Shown in pieces: positions 41,927 to 50,952 of a stretch of DNA of 64,000 bases; positions within the stretch are counted from its first letter, which is position 1; each line of letters begins with the position of its first letter. A program made the translations under genes and the position numbers. This DNA comes from Defluviitaleaceae bacterium (GTDB lineage Bacteria > Bacillota > Clostridia > Lachnospirales > WQUN01): positions 1-64,000 of the forward strand of contig WQZS01000007.1 in NCBI GenBank assembly GCA_009780585.1, in the 5' to 3' direction. The notes under the pieces are model-generated. The model saw nothing but the letters and a program-made list of their open reading frames with translations, searched no databases and had not been told where the DNA came from.

Positions 41927-43831
41927 TTAACCGTTTTCTTCATTTTCTTCCATTAACGCCTGTAATCCGATGATAAATTGGGGTGTGGACCGCGTTAATA
42001 TCTCGGTGTCACCCTCCCACCCCGCCAGTTCCAGCCTATGCGCGAAACGCGAAAGCCGCTTTTCGCCGATATCGTTAAGCGCGCCGCTTACGGCGTGTAC
42101 CGCGGCGGTATAACCGCGGATATCCCTGTGGTTAATGTCCCCTTTTTTGCAAAACGCGTCCAGCGTAATGACCGCCTCGCGGGCGATGTTGAGAAACGCC
42201 GCCATCGGGGTTATTTTATTGGATTGCCTGTCACGCACAAAGCGGTTTAACGTATCGTCCAATAGTTGCAAGTCAATCGGCTTGGGTATAAACGCGTCGA
42301 ACCCGTTTTGCAAAAAGACGTCCGCGCGGCCCGTTATGGCGTTGGCCGTCAACGCGACGATCGGGTTTGTGTAACCCATGGCGCGTATTTGGCTCGCGGC
42401 TTCCATACCGTCCATTTCGGGCATCATATGGTCCATGAAGATGATGTCGTATACCCTGCCGTTTTTGACCCTGTCCACGGCCTCGCGCCCATTGGTGGCG
42501 GTTTCGATATTCAATTGGTACAGTTTAAGGAAGCGTTCCGCCACAAACAGGTTCGTCTCCGTATCGTCCACCACCAAAACACGCCCATACGGCATGGGTT
42601 CGCGTTCGAACTTGACCTTGCGGCGGTGCTTCATGTCATTGACGTGGAGGTGCCTTAATTTTTCCGCCGTTTGTTTGCCCAAGACCGCGCTACCCGATAC
42701 GCCCTGCGGAAGGCTGACGGTAACGGCCGTTCCCTTACCGGGTTCGCTTTCCACACTTAGTTCCCCGTCCATCAGCGTTACCAATTGCTTAACGATGGAG
42801 AAGCCCAGCCCCGTGCCTTCGATACTGCGGTCCGCGTTTTCGTTGAAGCGCGAATATTCGTCGAAGAGGCGCGCGAGCTGATCGCCGCTCATACCGCGCC
42901 CCGTATCGCTGATAACGATCACGAGGTTGCCGTCATCCCGTACGGTTTCGTAACGGACCTCCATAGTGACCTTGCCCGCGTCGGTATATTTAAACGCGTT
43001 GGACAATATGTTGCTTAGGATTTGTTTTATACGGAGCTCATCGCCGAGCAATTCTTCGGGGATGGCTTCATCGACCGCTAATTCGAACGTGATCGGCTTG
43101 TTGCCGATGCGCAGCATGTTCAAATGCACGGCGTCGTTGATCATGCCGACGGTTTTGTAAGAGGCGGCTACGATATCCAGCTTGCCCGCTTCAATTTTGG
43201 AAAAATCCAATATATCGTTGATGATACCCAGGAGCATTTCGCCGGATGCGTAGATTTTTTCAAGTCCGGCTTCGATTTCCTCGGGCAGCGGGTCGATTTG
43301 GAGCAGGATATCGGTAACCCCCATGACGGCGTTTAAGGGGGTTCTTATCTCGTGGCTCATGTTGGCAAGAAAGGTGGATTTATAGCGACTTGCGGCTTCG
43401 GCCACGCGCGCGTTTTCCTCGGCGACGGCAGCCGCGCGCTCCAAGTCGCGGCGCAGGTTGATGATTTGGATTTGCTGGCTCACGCGCAGCTTGGCGACCA
43501 TCGGGTTAAAGGGCTTGCGTATATAATCCACCGCTCCGGCGGCCAAGCCTTCGCGTTCGTCGCCTTCTTCGTTTAATCCCGTGATAAAAATGACGGGGAT
43601 GGACTTGACCGCGTCGGTCCTTTTGAGCTTCGCCAAGACTTCAAAGCCGTTCATCCCGGGCATGATGACGTCCAGCAATATCAAATCGGGCATGAACTCC
43701 CCCGCCTTTTCCAAGGCGGATTCGCCGTCCATCGCGGTTAGGATGTTATAGCCCGCGCGCAATATATGGAACAGTTCCATTAAATTTGAAGAATCGTCGT
43801 CCACGATCAAGATGCTGTTCTTTTTATCCAT
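41927..43831 (-). CDS. Soluble hybrid histidine kinase: REC-HisKA-HATPase-REC-HPt
   Basis: The 634-residue protein starts with a receiver (Asp54 in LILLDVIMPG), then a coiled helix, HisKA with His160 (FLANMSHEIRTPLNAVMG), HATPase (NAFKYTD, DTGRGMS, GTGLGFSIV), a second receiver (DIIFMDHMMPEMDGME) and a C-terminal HPt (YTAAVHAVSGALNDIG). The histidine-to-receiver-to-HPt order fits a multi-step phosphorelay, and the N-terminal receiver lets another kinase drive it. Its ATG overlaps the stop of the upstream sensor kinase by eight bases; that kinase is the likely input. There is no membrane segment. Confidence 0.92.
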   Translation of the reverse strand: MDKKNSILIVDDDSSNLMELFHILRAGYNILTAMDGESALEKAGEFMPDLILLDVIMPGMNGFEVLAKLKRTDAVKSIPVIFITGLNEEGDEREGLAAGAVDYIRKPFNPMVAKLRVSQQIQIINLRRDLERAAAVAEENARVAEAASRYKSTFLANMSHEIRTPLNAVMGVTDILLQIDPLPEEIEAGLEKIYASGEMLLGIINDILDFSKIEAGKLDIVAASYKTVGMINDAVHLNMLRIGNKPITFELAVDEAIPEELLGDELRIKQILSNILSNAFKYTDAGKVTMEVRYETVRDDGNLVIVISDTGRGMSGDQLARLFDEYSRFNENADRSIEGTGLGFSIVKQLVTLMDGELSVESEPGKGTAVTVSLPQGVSGSAVLGKQTAEKLRHLHVNDMKHRRKVKFEREPMPYGRVLVVDDTETNLFVAERFLKLYQLNIETATNGREAVDRVKNGRVYDIIFMDHMMPEMDGMEAASQIRAMGYTNPIVALTANAITGRADVFLQNGFDAFIPKPIDLQLLDDTLNRFVRDRQSNKITPMAAFLNIAREAVITLDAFCKKGDINHRDIRGYTAAVHAVSGALNDIGEKRLSRFAHRLELAGWEGDTEILTRSTPQFIIGLQALMEENEENG

Positions 43832-46800
43832 CCCAATCCTCCAGCAACGCCTTCGCCGATTTGAAATCGAATGATTCCATTTTATCGATGACCGGATCGC
43901 TGCCCGGTATCCTTTGCAACTCCGCTACGAACGAAAGACATTCCGGATCGCCTTTGTCGAGCAGGGGCAAGAGTTTATCCAGCAATGCCCGTACGGCGGC
44001 GGCATCCATGGCCGCTTCCGATATGGCGGGTTCCCTCCCCTTACCTTCCATCGGGCTTAATTCAAGCAGTACAGCTTCCAGTTCATCTTTCAACACCGCC
44101 AATTTTTCGGGCGTGGTTTCGTCGGTGCCTTTGCCAAGCGCGAGTTCGACGTCCTTCGCGGCTTGCTGCAAGCGGGTTTTTCTTAGCTGCCCCGCGTTAC
44201 TGCTTAGTGTATGGGCCAAGCGATGCGCCGTCTTGATATCGCCCGCGCCAAGCGCGTCCGTTATCCCGACCCACGCGTACCGATTGCTTAACATGAAATT
44301 ATTGATTAATTTTTGTCGGAGGGCGGCATCGGCGTGCATCCGTTGGTCCGCGTCCTCCGTCCTCCAATTGACCGGCGTGAAGAAACGCATCAGGCAACGC
44401 CACAATTCCTGCGAGGTAAAGGGCTTGCCCACGTAATCGACCATACCGTTATCCTTATAAAGTTCGCGGTCGTGCGCCATGATGTTGGCCGTCAAGGCTA
44501 TAATCGGGATGCTTTCGTCCATGTCACGGATGAGCTTGGACGCTTCCAAGCCGTCCATCACGGGCATGTGCATATCCATGAAGATCAAATCGAATTGCTT
44601 TTCGCCGTTCTTAATACGGCTTGCCACCTTATCCGCGCCGACCTTCCCGTTTTCGGCGACGACAGCCGTCAGCCCCACACGGGCAAGGTGTTCGGTAATG
44701 ACCTGCTGGTTCATGGCGTTGTCTTCACATATGAGGACTTCCCCTTTAAAGCCGGGCTTTTCCATGCCTTCGAGGGAGGTGACTTTTTCATATTGGTCGG
44801 CTTCGCTTACGTCAATAACGTCAAACGTCAAATCGAAGCTGAACTTTGAACCGACGCCGGGGGTGCTTTCCACGGCGAGTTTTCCGCCCATGATATCCAG
44901 GATACTTTTCGTGATGGTAAGGCCGAGCCCCGTCCCGCCGTATTTGCGTGTGATGCCTGTTTCCGCTTGGACGAACGAATCGAACACACGCTCGATTTGC
45001 TCGTTTGTCATACCGATGCCCGAATCCTTTACCACGAAGCCCATGGTTATGGTTTTTTCCGTCACTTCCTTAACCGAGGCATGGAGCTTGACGATACCCG
45101 AACTCGTGAACTTAATGGCGTTGGACAAAAGGTTGACCAGGATTTGCCGCAAGCGTATCGGGTCGCCAAGGGGGACTTTTCCGAAGGACGGTTCGGCGTA
45201 GAAATACAGCGCAAGCCCCTTTTCCTCCGCTTTTTGCGCAACCATCGTGCGGCAATTAACGAACAAATCCGGCAGGCTGAAGGGGATGTTTTCAAGCTCC
45301 AGCTTACCCGATTCTACTTTTGAGATATCCAGGATATCGTTGATGATTTGCAACAGCCATACCGAGTTTTCTAATATATTCGTTAGGTAATCCCGCGTCT
45401 TTGGCGAAATGTCGTCGTCGATCGCCAATTCGGTAAAGCCGATGATGCTGTTCATGGGTGTGCGGATTTCGTGGCTCATGTTCGCCAAAAACGACGTTTT
45501 CGCTTTGTTGGCCACTTCCGCGCTTTCCAGGGCTTTGCGCAAATCGTCGTGCGCTTCCTCGATTTCGGCGAAAAGGGCTTTTTGCTCACGCAAATCCCTT
45601 ATGAAAGTGGCGACCAGGTATTCCTCCCCATGCTTTACCCGTACGAGAGTGACTTCGCACGGCAGCAGCTCACCGTCCATGGAACGGTGCATCCATTCCT
45701 GGCGGTTATAACCCTCGTTGAACGCTTTCTTTACCATTTCGCGTTCGCCCTCCACGCTGGGGGAGCCGTCGGGCTGAAACTCGGGCGACAAATCGGCTAC
45801 CTTATATTCAAGGTCGTCGGTTGCGTCCACCCCGAAGAATTTTAGGGCCTCGGTATTGCAATTGATAACCCTTAGGTTGGAATCCCACAAGACGCAGCAG
45901 GGCATGGCGTTGAACATCAAGCGGATGTATTCGTCAGCCTCGCGGACTTCGGCCATCATTTTGTTGAGCTGACTTTCGATGTAACCGGATACATAACGCG
46001 CGATGAAGATGCAAACGGTCAACACGGCCAGTGAAGCCAACAAACCGTTGAGTATGAACATCCAAATCTTTTGCGTATCCTCCTCCGTGTAATACCCGAC
46101 GGACAGGATACCCACGACTTCCCTTTCGGCGCCGTACAGCGGAGAATACATGGCCAGGGCGTTCCTGCCGAATATCTCCATCCGGTTTGAATAGATATTG
46201 CCGGACAACACCTGGCGGCTGATGCGGTCCTCCAGCTCCAGCCCCACGACGGAATCGCCTTCCTCCCCCAATACGGTAGACGCGACCCGCACGGCATCCA
46301 TGAATATCGTTATCTCGCAGCCGGTAAGCTCCTTTAAGCGATGGGCGAAATCCTGCCGATCCATTCGGAAGCCCAAGGTAATGGCACCGATGATTTCCCC
46401 GAATTCATCAAAAATGGGCGCACCCGCGGATGCACCCAATACGATCGTTTGCCCTTGTATTATGTAGGATTGGGACTCGCCCCTTAATGCCGACGCGACG
46501 TGGGGCAGGTGTCCGAAGTTATCGCCGTACATTTCCGGCTCGTGCGTCCGCGCGATGATGTAGCCGCCGGCGTCGAATATAATACTGTAGTCGAGGTGGG
46601 TAACGGTCTTTAAGTTGTTGGCGAGCGCCATAACGGCACCACGGTTGCCGTCCAATATAGCCGCCGCCATGTCGGAATTGTTGGACATACCGATGGCGGC
46701 CAAACGCGCGCGCTCCCGCATATCGGCGATGGTGTTCTCAGCCATGTTCTTGGCGGCGAAGACCTTATCCTCGATGGTATCGTTCAATTCCGCGTTGAAC

Positions 46801-46886
46801 AATATAATGGAAGACACAAGCACGGCCAAGCCGCAGACGATGGTCAGCACGGTCATGGGAATCAAGATTCGTTTCCGTATGTTCAT
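43824..46886 (-). CDS. Membrane hybrid histidine kinase: Cache-PAS-HisKA-HATPase-REC-HPt
   Basis: From the ATG at 46886 the protein has 1,020 residues; 23 upstream in-frame residues lack support. It has a first membrane helix (about 7-30), a periplasmic Cache-type sensor (about 35-295, including YSIIFDAGGYIIARTHEP and GASAGAPIFDEFGEIIGAITLGF), a second helix (about 297-320) and a PAS domain (IRLMFNAMPCCVLWDSN to FIRDLREQK). HisKA (SHEIRTPMNSIIGF), HATPase, a receiver (DLIFMDMHMPVMDG) and an HPt-like end (HRLAHTLSSNAGQL) follow. Cache domains bind small molecules outside the cell. It is the first gene of a two-kinase operon. Confidence 0.92.
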   Translation of the reverse strand: MNIRKRILIPMTVLTIVCGLAVLVSSIILFNAELNDTIEDKVFAAKNMAENTIADMRERARLAAIGMSNNSDMAAAILDGNRGAVMALANNLKTVTHLDYSIIFDAGGYIIARTHEPEMYGDNFGHLPHVASALRGESQSYIIQGQTIVLGASAGAPIFDEFGEIIGAITLGFRMDRQDFAHRLKELTGCEITIFMDAVRVASTVLGEEGDSVVGLELEDRISRQVLSGNIYSNRMEIFGRNALAMYSPLYGAEREVVGILSVGYYTEEDTQKIWMFILNGLLASLAVLTVCIFIARYVSGYIESQLNKMMAEVREADEYIRLMFNAMPCCVLWDSNLRVINCNTEALKFFGVDATDDLEYKVADLSPEFQPDGSPSVEGEREMVKKAFNEGYNRQEWMHRSMDGELLPCEVTLVRVKHGEEYLVATFIRDLREQKALFAEIEEAHDDLRKALESAEVANKAKTSFLANMSHEIRTPMNSIIGFTELAIDDDISPKTRDYLTNILENSVWLLQIINDILDISKVESGKLELENIPFSLPDLFVNCRTMVAQKAEEKGLALYFYAEPSFGKVPLGDPIRLRQILVNLLSNAIKFTSSGIVKLHASVKEVTEKTITMGFVVKDSGIGMTNEQIERVFDSFVQAETGITRKYGGTGLGLTITKSILDIMGGKLAVESTPGVGSKFSFDLTFDVIDVSEADQYEKVTSLEGMEKPGFKGEVLICEDNAMNQQVITEHLARVGLTAVVAENGKVGADKVASRIKNGEKQFDLIFMDMHMPVMDGLEASKLIRDMDESIPIIALTANIMAHDRELYKDNGMVDYVGKPFTSQELWRCLMRFFTPVNWRTEDADQRMHADAALRQKLINNFMLSNRYAWVGITDALGAGDIKTAHRLAHTLSSNAGQLRKTRLQQAAKDVELALGKGTDETTPEKLAVLKDELEAVLLELSPMEGKGREPAISEAAMDAAAVRALLDKLLPLLDKGDPECLSFVAELQRIPGSDPVIDKMESFDFKSAKALLEDWDG

Positions 46887-46965
46887 GGATAACCAACCCC
46901 ATATAATATGTAATACTACATAAACGAGTTTACCAAAGGCAGGTATTCTTTGCAACGTTTAAACC

Positions 46966-46994
46966 TTGACAAGCGGGGGCGGCTGGATTAGAAT
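46966..46994 (+). promoter_or_regulatory. Sigma-A promoter of tRNA-Leu
   Basis: TTGACA (46966-46971) and TAGAAT (46989-46994) are spaced by 17 bases, about 27 bases upstream of the tRNA. Confidence 0.75.
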
Positions 46995-47020
46995 CCCTTC
47001 GCCGCAAACAACGACACCAT

Positions 47021-47104
47021 GCAGATGTGGCGGAATTGGCATACGCGCTAGACTAAGGATCTAGTGGTAGAAATACCTTGCAGGTTCAAGTCCTGTCATC
47101 TGCA
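47021..47104 (+). tRNA. tRNA-Leu (anticodon AAG)
   Basis: The 84-base sequence folds with acceptor arm GCAGATG/CATCTGC, an anticodon stem CTAGA/TCTAG with loop CTAAGGA, a long variable arm typical of tRNA-Leu, and a T arm around GGTTCAAGTCC. The third to fifth loop bases give anticodon AAG, so A34 would be read as inosine if deaminated. No CCA is encoded. A terminator follows. Confidence 0.88.
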
Positions 47105-47116
47105 AAAATAAAAATG

Positions 47117-47166
47117 AAATCCGAACCATACCGAGATGCGATCGATCGGCGGAGGGTTCGGATTTT
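47117..47166. terminator. Bidirectional terminator between tRNA-Leu and the amidohydrolase
   Basis: AAATCCGAACC (47117-47127) pairs with GGTTCGGATTT (47155-47165), with A-rich sequence on the left and T on the right, so it can stop transcription from both sides. Confidence 0.75.
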
Positions 47167-47170
47167 CACA

Positions 47171-48229
47171 TTAAACCGCTCCTACCCGTTTTAATAATCC
47201 CAACACGTTGCCCGAATAGAACTTTTCCAATACATCGTCCGGCAATCCGAGTCCGTAGATATACCACCGCCCCTGCCCCCATCCCCATTCGGGTATGGCG
47301 CGGAAATATTCGTCGTAGGTTTCGAAGAAGCGGTAATGCCGGTTGTAAAAGTTCGGTTCAAACTCCGTACCGCCGAAGCCCGCGTCCGTGCCGAAAAGGA
47401 TTCGGTCTTGGTATTTTAAGAAGAAATCGCGAGCGGTATAGGGCTGGCGGCCCAACAGGTTATTACGCGCGGCGGTATCGATGTACATGTTGGGGTATTT
47501 GTCCAGTTGCCCGCCTACCCAGCCGAGGTCCTCGGCGTTGGAGCCCACATGCGGGATGACGAATAAGGTATCGGGATGCGCGCCGATCATATTATCCTGG
47601 GCTTGTAATAAGGTTTCGAAGGAATAATGCCCATCGCCGTAGAATACCCAATCCGGATACGCCACCAAACTTTCATAGAATTCGTTGTTTTTATCTACGG
47701 GGGTGAAGAATGATTTTGGGTCGGCGATGTGGAATAGGACGAGCATCTTATGCTTGGCGGCGGATTCCCAAATGGGGCGTAAACGGTCGTCGTCGGGCAG
47801 GATGCGCTTACCCGACGAATCCTTGATGCCGCAGCCGATATTTTTCCAGAATTTTAAACCGTGTACGCCCATCGCCTTCATTTCCCGCAGCGTTTTGTCT
47901 ACATAAACGGGGAAGCCGGGTTCCTCAAAGCGCGTGACGTCCACGGAAGCAAACGTATGGATAAAACCTTCGTAGCCCTTCATATATGCTAAATGCTCTT
48001 TAAGCGCGCCATCCCAAAACATCTTTAGGTTGATCGCACCAAAGATACCCGCGCGCTTTAGGCCCTCCACGGTTGATTTAACGTCAACGGGCCCGCGTCC
48101 CTCCATTTGTAACGCGCCGATGTGGATGTGGCAATCAAAAACGGGGAAACGCGGTTGCGTAACGGACGTTTCCTTTACGGTAAGCATGGAAACGGGGTCG
48201 TAATCCCTAAGCAACAATTGATCCGTCAT
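47171..48229 (-). CDS. Amidohydrolase-family metal-dependent hydrolase (TIM barrel)
   Basis: The 352-residue protein belongs to the amidohydrolase-2 (PF04909) type: an N-terminal metal-binding FDCHIHIG, then GLKFWKNIGCG, LVLFHIADPKSF, VIPHVGSNAEDLGWVGG and a late DRILFGTDAGFGG with the conserved Asp. Such enzymes hydrolyse or decarboxylate small cyclic substrates, often sugar lactones or aromatic acids. AAGGAG precedes the ATG. It is divergent from a Gfo/Idh/MocA dehydrogenase, and a GH4 glycosidase is close by, so a lactonase-like step in sugar breakdown is possible but not shown. Confidence 0.78.
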   Translation of the reverse strand: MTDQLLLRDYDPVSMLTVKETSVTQPRFPVFDCHIHIGALQMEGRGPVDVKSTVEGLKRAGIFGAINLKMFWDGALKEHLAYMKGYEGFIHTFASVDVTRFEEPGFPVYVDKTLREMKAMGVHGLKFWKNIGCGIKDSSGKRILPDDDRLRPIWESAAKHKMLVLFHIADPKSFFTPVDKNNEFYESLVAYPDWVFYGDGHYSFETLLQAQDNMIGAHPDTLFVIPHVGSNAEDLGWVGGQLDKYPNMYIDTAARNNLLGRQPYTARDFFLKYQDRILFGTDAGFGGTEFEPNFYNRHYRFFETYDEYFRAIPEWGWGQGRWYIYGLGLPDDVLEKFYSGNVLGLLKRVGAV

Positions 48230-48270
48230 ACATAACTCCTTGGAATCGTATTTTTATCCTATATATGAAC

Positions 48271-48296
48271 AACAGGTATAACCAACAGGTATAACC
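48271..48296. repeat. Tandem 13-bp repeat in the divergent promoter region
   Basis: AACAGGTATAACC occurs twice in succession (48271-48283, 48284-48296) and is followed by AATAGGAGG, the ribosome-binding site of the dehydrogenase gene. It may be a regulator-binding site or a slippage product. Confidence 0.55.
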
Positions 48297-48310
48297 AATA
48301 GGAGGTTAAC

Positions 48311-49540
48311 ATGAAAAAGACAGCTATTTTAATCGGCGCGGGACAGCGCGGCATCGTGTACGCCAATTTTGCCCTTTCCCACCCCGAGGAGTTCGAAATC
48401 GTAGGCATCGCGGAGTCCGACGCCACGCGCCGCGACCAAGCGCGGGAAAAGTTCAAGCTCGCCCCCGAAGTATGCCTCAACACCTGGGAGGACGTTTTTA
48501 CGCGTGAAAAATGGGCCGACGCCGTCATGATCTGCACACAGGACACCATGCACTACGAACCCGTAATGGCCGCCATCCGCCAAGGATACGACATTCTATT
48601 GGAAAAGCCGATTTCCCCGTCGGAGCGGGAATGTATGGAAATCGCCGAAGCCGCCGAGGAAGCGGGCGTTAAGGTCATGGTTTGCCACGTACTGCGCTTT
48701 ACGCCGCTTTTTTCGCAGGTTAGGAGACTCATCGAGGACGGCGCGATCGGTGATGTCGTCACTTTCGTACACAACGAAAACGTGGGCGACACCCATCACG
48801 CGCACAGCTTCACGCGCGGGCATTGGCGCAACACCCGTGAAAGCAGCCCCATGATCCTCGCCAAAGCCTGCCACGATTTGGACATCATGCAATGGCTGGT
48901 GGGCAAGAAATGCCTGGCCCTCCAATCCTTCGGCTCGCTCAAATTCTTTAATGAACAAAACAAACCCGCTGAAGCCCCGCCCCGCTGTACCGACGGTTGC
49001 ACCGCGGATTGCCCCTACGACGCCCGCAAGCTATACCTTCACAGCCAAAACGGCTGGTTCCGCTCCGTGGCGGCGGGTTACCAAAACCCGGCGGACGCCG
49101 ACGTTTTGCGGGCACTTGAAAACGGCCCGTACGGCCGATGCGTTTTCCAATGCGACAACGACGTGGTGGACCACCAAACCGTTAACATGCTTTTCGAGGA
49201 CGGGATAACCGCCGTTTTCTCCATGTCTTCCTTCACGCCCGAAATCAGCCGTTCGTTTAAGATCATGGGTACGAAAGGCCAAATCAAGGCGCACACCCAC
49301 GAAAAAACCATCCTCTTGACCGACTTCACCACCCGCGAAGAGCGTGAAATACCCGTCGAAGCCATCGAAGGCGGGCACGACGGCGGCGATATCGGCATCA
49401 TGAAATCCTTCTGCGCTTATTTGAGGGGTGAAATTTCCGGTTCACAAGTATCCGAAGTCCGCATCTCCGCCGAAAACCATCGCTTGTGCTTTAAAGCGGA
49501 GGAATCGCGGGTCAACGGGGGCAAGCTGATAACGCTGTAA
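48311..49540 (+). CDS. Gfo/Idh/MocA-family NAD(P)-dependent oxidoreductase
   Basis: The 409-residue protein has a Rossmann domain (ILIGAGQRGIVYANFAL, VGIAESDATRR, DILLEKPISPSERE with the conserved EKP) and a C-terminal alpha/beta domain. An insertion with Cys residues (CTDGCTADCPYDARKLY) near 230-245 resembles a metal- or cluster-binding loop seen in a subset of this family. These enzymes oxidise or reduce hydroxyls of sugars or inositols. The substrate is not predictable. TAGGAGG precedes the ATG, and the gene ends three bases from the convergent GH4 gene. Confidence 0.88.
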   Translation: MKKTAILIGAGQRGIVYANFALSHPEEFEIVGIAESDATRRDQAREKFKLAPEVCLNTWEDVFTREKWADAVMICTQDTMHYEPVMAAIRQGYDILLEKPISPSERECMEIAEAAEEAGVKVMVCHVLRFTPLFSQVRRLIEDGAIGDVVTFVHNENVGDTHHAHSFTRGHWRNTRESSPMILAKACHDLDIMQWLVGKKCLALQSFGSLKFFNEQNKPAEAPPRCTDGCTADCPYDARKLYLHSQNGWFRSVAAGYQNPADADVLRALENGPYGRCVFQCDNDVVDHQTVNMLFEDGITAVFSMSSFTPEISRSFKIMGTKGQIKAHTHEKTILLTDFTTREEREIPVEAIEGGHDGGDIGIMKSFCAYLRGEISGSQVSEVRISAENHRLCFKAEESRVNGGKLITL

Positions 49541-49543
49541 ACG

Positions 49544-50935
49544 TTATGAAAGTAATTTTTCTACGTACGCCACCGTTTCCGGTTGTTCCCTTTCGATGCG
49601 GGCGATCACGTCCTTAAATTGCGGCAGGTATTTCTTGTGCGCGATCAGGAGCTGGTCGAAGATTTCCCTGCCCAACGATCCGGCGGGTACGAGGGGATTT
49701 AAGCAAAAGCCGTGCAGCGCTTTTCCGTAATCGCCCGTGACGGCGGCCTCGATGATGATTTGTTCCATGGCCTTCATGTGCTGCACCATACCGCGCGGGC
49801 CGGGGGGCAGCGCGCCCCACGCGTAACATTCGGGGCCGTTGGCGGTGACGGAGGCGGTGACCTCCACCACGCAATCGTGCGGCAAATCGGACAACGCGCC
49901 GTTATTGGCGGCGCTGACCACCATTTCGGTGCCTTTGTTGTTATAAATAGAAGTGACGAGTTCGCAAGCGGCGTCCGAATAATACGCGCCGCCGCGGTGC
50001 GAAAGCTCCTCCGGCTTGTAATCGAGGTTGGGGTCTTTGTAAAGTTCAAAGAGGCGCGCTTCGGTACGCTTGACTTCTTCCGCGCGGGTCTTACCCGTGG
50101 AGAAGCCCTTGATGGCGTCTTCCAGCATGTTGCCCTCGGAATAATAATAGCGGTGATAATAACAGGGAAGCATCCCCACGTCCTTGATGACTTCGTAATG
50201 GTAGCCCACGTTCGCGATATTTTTGGGCTTGTTTTCGTCGTCCTTCGCTCCGCCGGGCTTGTACTGCGTGTCGATAAGCTCGGCGGTACGTTCGCGGCCT
50301 TCGTTGTCCCATACACGGTGCCAATTGAAATGGTTAAGCCCCGCGAAACGGATGGTCAAATCTTCTGCGGGTAAATTTAATTGGCTTGCGGCATTTTTGA
50401 TCAGCCCGATGGGTACGTTACATAAGCCGACGGTGCGCTTCCACCCGCCGCGGTAGATCGCCGCTTCCGTGATCATGCCCGCGGGGTTAGTGAAGTTGAC
50501 CAGCCACGCGTCGGGGCAGCGTTCCTTCATGTCGTTTACGATGTCCAGGATAACGGGGATCGTGCGGAGGGCCTTGAACATACCGCCCGCGCCTTTGGTT
50601 TCTTGTCCCAATACGCCGTGCGAAAGGGGGATGCGCTCATCCTTTACGCGCGCGTCCAATAAGCCGACGCGGAACTGCGTCGTAACGAAGTCCGCGCCTT
50701 CAAGCGCCTCGCGGCGGTTAAGCGTGCAGGTTACCGTCCAATCCAACCCCGCGGCCTTTACCATACGTTTGGCCATCGCGCCCACGATTTCCAGCTTTTC
50801 GCGGCCTTCCTCCACATCCACCAACCACAATTCCTTGATGGGCAGTTCGTCCTTGCGTTTGATATAACCTTCGACGAGTTCGGGCAGATAGCTGGAGCCG
50901 CCGCCGATGACGGCGATCTTTAGGGCGTTGCGCAT
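49544..50935 (-). CDS. Glycoside hydrolase family 4 (6-phospho-beta-glucosidase-type)
   Basis: The 463-residue protein has the GH4 NAD-binding start KIAVIGGGSSYLPELVEGYI, then GADFVTTQFRVGLLDARVKDE, NFTNPAGMITEA and CNVPIGLIKNAA with the metal-binding Cys. GH4 enzymes use NAD and a divalent metal and cleave phosphorylated disaccharides by oxidation-elimination. The closest pattern is 6-phospho-beta-glucosidase. No phosphotransferase genes stand next to it. It starts 17 bases after the end of the second [FeFe]-hydrogenase-like kinase on the same strand, so the two may be co-transcribed. Confidence 0.88.
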   Translation of the reverse strand: MRNALKIAVIGGGSSYLPELVEGYIKRKDELPIKELWLVDVEEGREKLEIVGAMAKRMVKAAGLDWTVTCTLNRREALEGADFVTTQFRVGLLDARVKDERIPLSHGVLGQETKGAGGMFKALRTIPVILDIVNDMKERCPDAWLVNFTNPAGMITEAAIYRGGWKRTVGLCNVPIGLIKNAASQLNLPAEDLTIRFAGLNHFNWHRVWDNEGRERTAELIDTQYKPGGAKDDENKPKNIANVGYHYEVIKDVGMLPCYYHRYYYSEGNMLEDAIKGFSTGKTRAEEVKRTEARLFELYKDPNLDYKPEELSHRGGAYYSDAACELVTSIYNNKGTEMVVSAANNGALSDLPHDCVVEVTASVTANGPECYAWGALPPGPRGMVQHMKAMEQIIIEAAVTGDYGKALHGFCLNPLVPAGSLGREIFDQLLIAHKKYLPQFKDVIARIEREQPETVAYVEKLLS

Positions 50936-50952
50936 GGGTAATCCCCCTTGTT

